From NCBI GenBank assembly GCA_022414725.1, contig CM039462.1, positions 37,561,186 to 37,625,185 of the forward strand: a stretch of 64,000 bases of DNA. Direction: 5' to 3'. The position numbers and the translations under genes are program-made. Positions 59,880-64,000 of the stretch are shown here, in pieces. Below the pieces are notes generated by a model. It ran no database searches, had not been told where the DNA came from, and saw nothing but the letters and a program-made list of their open reading frames with translations. How positions within the stretch are numbered: position 1 is the first letter of the stretch; every line of letters begins with the position of its first letter. Source of the DNA: Microglena sp. YARC (taxonomy: Eukaryota; Chlorophyta; Chlorophyceae; Chlamydomonadales; Chlamydomonadaceae).

Positions 59880-60223
59880 TCACATATACATCAGTACTGA
59901 TCGATAATCTCACATTACAACTCTTGCAAATTATACCGACCAAATCCTTGCATGTTATGAAGGGGTTCTCTGCAATATTATTGGATATCGTGGAACGTAA
60001 AAGCATGGACAATTCTTTCCTTTTTCGTTTTAAACGCTTACTTTTACCAACCTGATCAGCATTGACCCATCTATGTAGTGAGCTCTTGGACACGTTGTAT
60101 ATATTACAAACCTTCCTGAGACTCCTCAAAAAATATTTGTAGTGAACCACGGACCTGTACCTGGTTTCAAGGGATATCATTCAAATTATACTGAGTGTCC
60201 CAAAATTATTTGAGAACAACTGT
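59880..60223 (-). mobile_element. Tc1-like transposase N-terminus with its terminal repeat
   Basis: The terminal repeat TACAGTTGTTCTCAAATAAT is read from 60223 on the minus strand. From ATG 60180: a helix-turn-helix VCNIYNVSKSSLHRWVN and a basic stretch KSKRLKRKRKE, then SNNIAENPFITCKDLVGII. The catalytic domain is absent; the frame runs on antisense through the RNA ligase, which is an artefact. Confidence 0.75.
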
Positions 60224-60354
60224 ATACACCAATCTCTAGGCGGACTTGTGGCCCTCTCCAATAATCGAGTATAAATGTTATGCCCACCAATGAGAGATTG
60301 TGATCCCCCCTGACCATTCCCTCCCCAAGGCCACAGACCCCACCACACCTCTCC

Positions 60355-61035
60355 ATGTTGCTCGTGCGATGTGCCACCCTATGCCACATTCGCCCCACGA
60401 CCCCGGTATGCCCCCCTCATCCCGCGCCCACCCGCACTTTCGGCAGCACCATCCGCTTGTACTGGGATCAGAAGGCGCAATGCAGTGCCCAACAGAATGG
60501 GAGCGTGTCGGTTACCGGTCGGGAGGGGGGGGAGTTATCAGATCCTTATGATGGCTGGGTGGATGGAGTGTACTGCGTAGAGATGGGTGTGAGAGACTAC
60601 GAGCTGGATCAATTTGGAGTGGTGAACAATGCCGTGTATGCCAACTACTTCCAACATGCTATACACGATGGGTTGGAGCGACTGGGTATTGACTGCGATG
60701 CCTATGCACGAGCAAACCTAGGGCTGGCAATAACTGACATGAGGCTGTCATACAAGGCTCCGCTTAGATCTAAGGACAGGTTCAGAGTGTTATCCGGGGT
60801 GAGTCGAGTCACTGGCGCTCGTGCTGTCATGGACGAGGTCATTCTAAAGTCTGTGACGAATGGCGACGGTGAGGAAAAGGACATGGTGATCGCAAAATGC
60901 CAGGTCACTATGGTTGTACTGGATGGAGATTACAAGGCGACTAGGCTCCCTGCTGCGATCAAGGATGTGTTTACAACGCTAATGCAAGAGGCAAGTGCCA
61001 GATCAGGAGGGCACTCTGAACACTATATGTGCTGA
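60355..61035 (+). CDS. Hotdog-fold acyl thioesterase, plant ALT-like
   Basis: Plant and algal acyl-lipid thioesterases release fatty acids or beta-keto acids from acyl-ACP in plastids. From residue ~73: YCVEMGVRDYELDQFGVVNN, with catalytic D85, then AVYANYFQHA; later FRVLSGVSRVTGARA and MVVLDGDYKATRLP, all typical. Residues 1-60 are Pro/Ser/Thr-rich and basic and could be a transit peptide, but the start is uncertain (ATG 60355). The frame is intact. It indicates gene flow from or presence in a photosynthetic eukaryote. Confidence 0.82.
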   Translation: MLLVRCATLCHIRPTTPVCPPHPAPTRTFGSTIRLYWDQKAQCSAQQNGSVSVTGREGGELSDPYDGWVDGVYCVEMGVRDYELDQFGVVNNAVYANYFQHAIHDGLERLGIDCDAYARANLGLAITDMRLSYKAPLRSKDRFRVLSGVSRVTGARAVMDEVILKSVTNGDGEEKDMVIAKCQVTMVVLDGDYKATRLPAAIKDVFTTLMQEASARSGGHSEHYMC

Positions 61036-61481
61036 GTGGTACGATACGCAGCAGGACATGTTGGTTTCAGGGGATATCCCAAAATTATGGCAGTCGCTGT
61101 CATTTAGGCATGGGAACTGTAGGCTCCCCTCCGGTCGCCCACCCGCTCGGTTCCTCGCGGACTTCCCGTGGGGGCTCCCCTCCGGGCGCCCCCGGTCGCT
61201 CCGCTGGGGAAGATGTGAAAGGGGCTCCGCCGCTTGTTGAATACAAGACCTCTCCGCTAAGGTTGATGTTGTGGGTGAGGATGGACGAGTAGGATGCGCA
61301 AGCCACCGAGTTCCCTTGGCGGTGCGCGATATTAATGCGCCCGTCATTGTAGTTATCATCGAAAGCGCGTTCCTTAGTGTATTTCTCCTCGAAGTGCTTG
61401 TGAAAAAAAATTGAAATGTTTCGCTCGATCTGTAATATCATATTATACTTCCACTTTGCCTTATCATTTCTCAACTCAATC
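61036..61481. other. Intergenic tract with GC-rich inverted blocks and a minus-strand remnant
   Basis: GGCTCCCCTCCGG occurs twice (61122, 61164). A minus-strand frame at 61410-61230 (HKHFEEKYTKERAFDDNYND) may be an old gene fragment. A short piece near 61072 (GGGATATCCCAAAATTAT) recalls the TTGTTCTCAAATA transposon end. Confidence 0.4.
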
Positions 61482-62153
61482 ATGTCAGAACAACCGTGCA
61501 TCATCGACCTATCAATGGACGACGAAGACATTGTTCGAGACTGTGTTGTATCCTTGGTATCTGATGATGAGTCTGACTACGAGCCCGAGCTTATGTTAGA
61601 GTCCGACGACGAGCCCGAGCCCGAGCTCGAGCCATTGTCCGACGACGAAGAGCCCGAGCCCGAGCTCTTTTCCGACGATTACGAGCCCGAGCCCTTTTCC
61701 GACAATTACGAGCCCGAGCCCGACATGTCTGACGACGACGAGCCCGAACCTGCCTATCAGCCCGAACCCGAGCCCGTGCCTGCCTATCAGCCGGCCCACG
61801 CGTTTGAAGACTTAGCCGGCATGATGGCGAGGACCGGGATATTAGAAACGTTCCTCGCAGGCGGGCCTACCCAGGCGACCATGTCCACCAGCTGGTGGAC
61901 GTACTGGTTGTCAAACAAAGCCGTTGACACCTGGATGACTGGCGTTTGGACGAGGAAGGAAAAGAAGAACATGATCCTGAGTCTGCATCCCGACAAGGCC
62001 AACTCCTTGCGCGATGCGCGCATGACCGATGAAGATCACAGGTGGATGGACAAACTGTCCCAAAACCTTAATGGAGCCCTCAACGAGGTGCACCAAGTGA
62101 TTCCATGCGAGATGTATGAAATCATTTACTTGCTACACAACGAGCTTCCCTAG
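61482..62153 (+). CDS. SIM / acidic / J-like protein, copy 3
   Basis: Same SIM start and C-terminal domain as copies 1 and 2, with a single EPLSDDE unit and extra EPEPVPAYQP units. The C-terminus differs (IIYLLHNELP), and the duplicated 3' flank of the others is absent, so this copy separated at another breakpoint. Confidence 0.75.
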   Translation: MSEQPCIIDLSMDDEDIVRDCVVSLVSDDESDYEPELMLESDDEPEPELEPLSDDEEPEPELFSDDYEPEPFSDNYEPEPDMSDDDEPEPAYQPEPEPVPAYQPAHAFEDLAGMMARTGILETFLAGGPTQATMSTSWWTYWLSNKAVDTWMTGVWTRKEKKNMILSLHPDKANSLRDARMTDEDHRWMDKLSQNLNGALNEVHQVIPCEMYEIIYLLHNELP

Positions 62154-62162
62154 TGGAACCGC

Positions 62163-62182
62163 GTTTTAGGGTTTAGGGTTTC
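62163..62182. repeat. Short telomere-like tract
   Basis: TTTTAGGGTTTAGGGTTT, two units of the plant/green-algal type TTTAGGG repeat, right after the copy 3 stop. Confidence 0.5.
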
Positions 62183-62388
62183 CTGCGTATAATTATATTT
62201 TTTCGAAATGCGACAGTTTTCCGCCGTTTGCGTGTACATGGAGCCGCCGCCTTGGCATGTGTGGACACCGAGGAGGATGCGAAAGCCGCCATGTATGGAT
62301 TTTGCGTTGTTTACACTCATTTTTATAACGGGGGGCTGCAAAATCCACTGCGGCTTTAGAAGCCCCCCGTCAGTCCATTCATTCATCT
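62183..62388. other. Intergenic region
   Basis: GCCGCC-rich short ORFs on both strands without family features. A split inverted pair AAGCCGCCATG / CGGCTTTAGAAGCCC is seen. No gene called. Confidence 0.35.
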
Positions 62389-62704
62389 TACACTCGACGG
62401 AATACTAAAATGAAACCGCTTTCTTGAGTGTACGGTACACCTTGCGATTGTGAGAGCAGAAAAGCGATCCCGGTCCGAGTAAATGCATGTTTCTGGAGAG
62501 AATCGCAGTCCTCGTACCTCTGGGTACCTCTCGATCGATTTTTGAGAATCGACAAGGGAAGTGGCGAAGCCACCCCTCCTGTGCTTCTCTTGTGCGCCTT
62601 TACGTTTATTGTACAACCTTACCTCTTGGTCGCGAAAACATTAGGTTACACCGCAAGGTGTGCCGTACACGAAGCGGTTTCATTTAAGTATTCCGTTGAC
62701 TGTA
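62389..62704. mobile_element. Element with two Fanzor-side ends
   Basis: It starts TACACTCGACGGAATACTAA and ends in the reverse of the same end type (AAGTATTCCGTTGACTGTA). Between them is the last part of Fanzor (SDRDR region, 62595-62440) and one TACACC-GCAA-GGTGT hairpin. No transposase-side end is present. Confidence 0.82.
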
Positions 62705-63068
62705 CCCCCCCAAGTATTACCATACCATACCATACCATACCATACCATACCATACCATAAAATACCATAACATACCATACCATACCAGTATCCGACGATC
62801 TGCCTGAACGACGACCCTCATAATCATTCGATGTTGTTGGTATTGTCCGCACTGCGTGTAGACCGTGTGCGAGCAGGGCGTATATTGCCTCGTCCCTGTG
62901 TTGTGTTTGCGAATCTATCCATTCTTCGAGTACCATTTGAAACCCAATAGGTAAAGATACGGTCAATGTCTTTGTATTTATCGTATTTTTCATCTTGTTT
63001 GTCTTCTGTATGTCTTCTGTATGTCTTCTGTATGTCTTCTCCTCTTCTTCTTTTATATTATTTTCCAT
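62646..63068 (-). CDS. Ribbon-helix-helix-like DNA-binding protein with microsatellite tail
   Basis: Probable start ATG 62993 (MKNTINTKTLTVSLPIGFQM). KTLTVSLP followed by VLEEWIDSQTQHRDEAIYALLAHGL fits an Arc/CopG ribbon-helix-helix: a beta strand with alternating residues, then two helices. The C-terminus after SSDTG runs into the (CCATA)n tract, giving GMVWYGMVWYG, so the original end is replaced. An upstream ATG at 63068 adds a TATGTCTTCTG-repeat-encoded stretch. Confidence 0.55.
   Translation of the reverse strand: MENNIKEEEEKTYRRHTEDIQKTNKMKNTINTKTLTVSLPIGFQMVLEEWIDSQTQHRDEAIYALLAHGLHAVRTIPTTSNDYEGRRSGRSSDTGMVWYVMVFYGMVWYGMVWYGMVILGGVQSTEYLNETASCTAHLAV
62718..62790. repeat. (CCATA)n microsatellite
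   Basis: About 13 pentamer units, some interrupted. Confidence 0.95.
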
Positions 63069-63153
63069 GCTAAAAAAAAATTGACGCCTTTTTCCTTCCT
63101 TTGAAACAACAACAATAACAACAACAACAACAACAACAACAACAACTTGATAT
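63069..63153. repeat. (CAA)n tract upstream of the terminal gene
   Basis: AACAACAACAACAACAAC upstream of ATG 63154; a similar tract is upstream of 27251. Confidence 0.7.
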
Positions 63154-64000
63154 CATGTCTACCAACAACATGTCTACAAACAACATGTCTACCGATTTCA
63201 CATCATTCGTGAATGATTCCGGTATATATGCAGTTGTCCAAAAGACAGACCAAACGAAGATATCCGACAAACTCAATGTCCCTCAATTGAAGGACATGTG
63301 CAATAAGATAATTTCATTTCCCCGCGTTCCTGCGTGCCTCTCAGACCCTGTCTGCGCAATGAAAAATGCGTACGCTAAGTTTCTCGAAGAGAAACCCAAA
63401 GCGGAGAAAAATCCTTTACAGGCAATGCTTCTCCCTATTGCCTTAGCTGCCACCGCTGCTAAGTCTGCTGCTGCTCCTGCTGCTTCTGCTGCTCCTGCTC
63501 CTTCCGCCGTACTTGCCATCGCCAGTGCCCTTGCCCTCCCAGAGGACGAATGCATGTCGGAGAGTTCCAGCAGTGGCGGTAAAAGGCGCCGCGCCAATGG
63601 TTCACCCTCTGTGGCTCCTACTCCTGCTGCTGCTGCTTCTACTGCTGCTGCTCCTGCTGTTGCTTTTACGTTTACTGCTACTGCTCCTGCTGCTGCTGCT
63701 CCTGCTGCTCCTGCTCCTGCTCCTGCTGCTCCTGCTCCTGCTGGCTCGTTCTCAACGTGCTCCCTGTCCTCCTCCTTGGCCTCCGGTCGTGTTGGTCGCG
63801 GGTCCGTTCTAAAGAACGAGCTTCCTGTTGGATCCAATATAGATGCATTTACCATCGTGGGGTATTCCCCCACCCTGGTCTGCACTGCTGTCACCATTCA
63901 CGGCAACCCGTGTGGTAGAAAACAGGCGATCTTAAGCAACCCCAATGGTGGGACCTTCACAACTGGCAAGTGCTCGCACCTATCGTGCATGAAACAGACT
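63154..64000 (+). CDS. Ala/Pro/Thr-rich protein, runs off the window
   Basis: Open from ATG 63154 to the window edge (at least 282 codons). MSTNN repeats, then DFTSFVNDSGIYAVVQKTD, a charged helix (AYAKFLEEKPKAEKNPLQ), a basic GGKRRRANGS patch that may be a nuclear localisation signal, a long Ala/Pro low-complexity linker (63600-63750), then a folded-looking segment with CTAVTIHGNPCG and CSHLSC, possibly a zinc site. Long antisense ORFs here are shadows. The N-terminus has a short paralogue at 27251. Confidence 0.7.

Noticed and set aside
59332..60180. Full 282-codon transposase frame
   Set aside because: Only the first ~90 codons resemble a transposase; the rest is antisense to the RNA ligase.
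63283..63897. Minus-strand alanine-rich ORF
   Set aside because: Shadow of the plus-strand gene starting at 63154, whose N-terminus has a paralogue at 27251.
1..64000. Bacterial origin, operons or ribosome-binding sites
   Set aside because: GT-AG introns, F-box, chromodomain and NCLDV proteins, and no Shine-Dalgarno pattern before the genes.

Overview
The window looks like DNA from a nucleocytoplasmic large DNA virus (giant virus) lineage, probably of an alga. It may be an integrated, decaying copy in a host genome rather than a clean viral chromosome. Virus-type signals are a D5-like SF3 helicase (1-1618), an A32-like packaging ATPase (3173-7513), an Rnl2-like RNA ligase (59135-59877), TnpB/Fanzor nucleases, a GT-A-like glycosyltransferase, F-box/LRR, ankyrin and WDIVSSNPDKPWDW-repeat families, and a small MDxRR family. 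Host-type signals are phase-0 spliceosomal introns (36-42 kb), a chromodomain gene, a plant-type acyl thioesterase (60.4 kb) and a short TTTAGGG tract. D5, A32, RNA ligase, ankyrin, LRR and amidoligase-like genes all carry frameshifts or insertions. No tRNA, rRNA or CRISPR array was seen.

Layout. 1-7.5 kb: broken D5 helicase, a duplicated acidic-protein gene, and the A32 ATPase split by a 3.5-kb transposon. 7.5-17.1 kb: IQ-tailed protein, four NPDKPWDW-repeat genes, small MDxRR proteins and an ankyrin gene. 17.5-30 kb: glycosyltransferase, three F-box/LRR genes, amidoligase-like gene, a TnpB-like fragment and many short elements. 30.2-33.7 kb: the best-preserved transposon, with an open 780-codon Fanzor. 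33.7-39.1 kb: membrane protein, JmjC protein and a spliced minus-strand gene. 39.2-48 kb: minisatellite-rich tract with inverted repeat arrays around a spliced SIM/chromodomain gene. 48-64 kb: three copies of a SIM/acidic/J-like gene, an ankyrin gene split by a third Fanzor transposon, RNA ligase, thioesterase, an RHH-like protein and an Ala/Pro-rich protein running off the end.

The unifying theme is one transposon family: an IS630/Tc1-like DDE transposase and a SAP-Fanzor on the same strand, between TA-flanked inverted ends. The Fanzor-side end carries two conserved hairpins, one with a compensatory base-pair change, which makes it a candidate guide-RNA (fRNA/omegaRNA) scaffold. Three large copies (3627-7111, 30247-33706, 50054-52816) and more than ten deletion derivatives or solo ends are present; many derivatives lack the nuclease but keep the hairpins. 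In A32 and in the ankyrin gene, the host reading frame continues exactly across the insertion. A second short family (about 166 bp, AATGGGCG ends) makes 4-bp target duplications. A third (TACAGTTGTTCTCAAATA ends) survives as solo ends and a transposase N-terminus.
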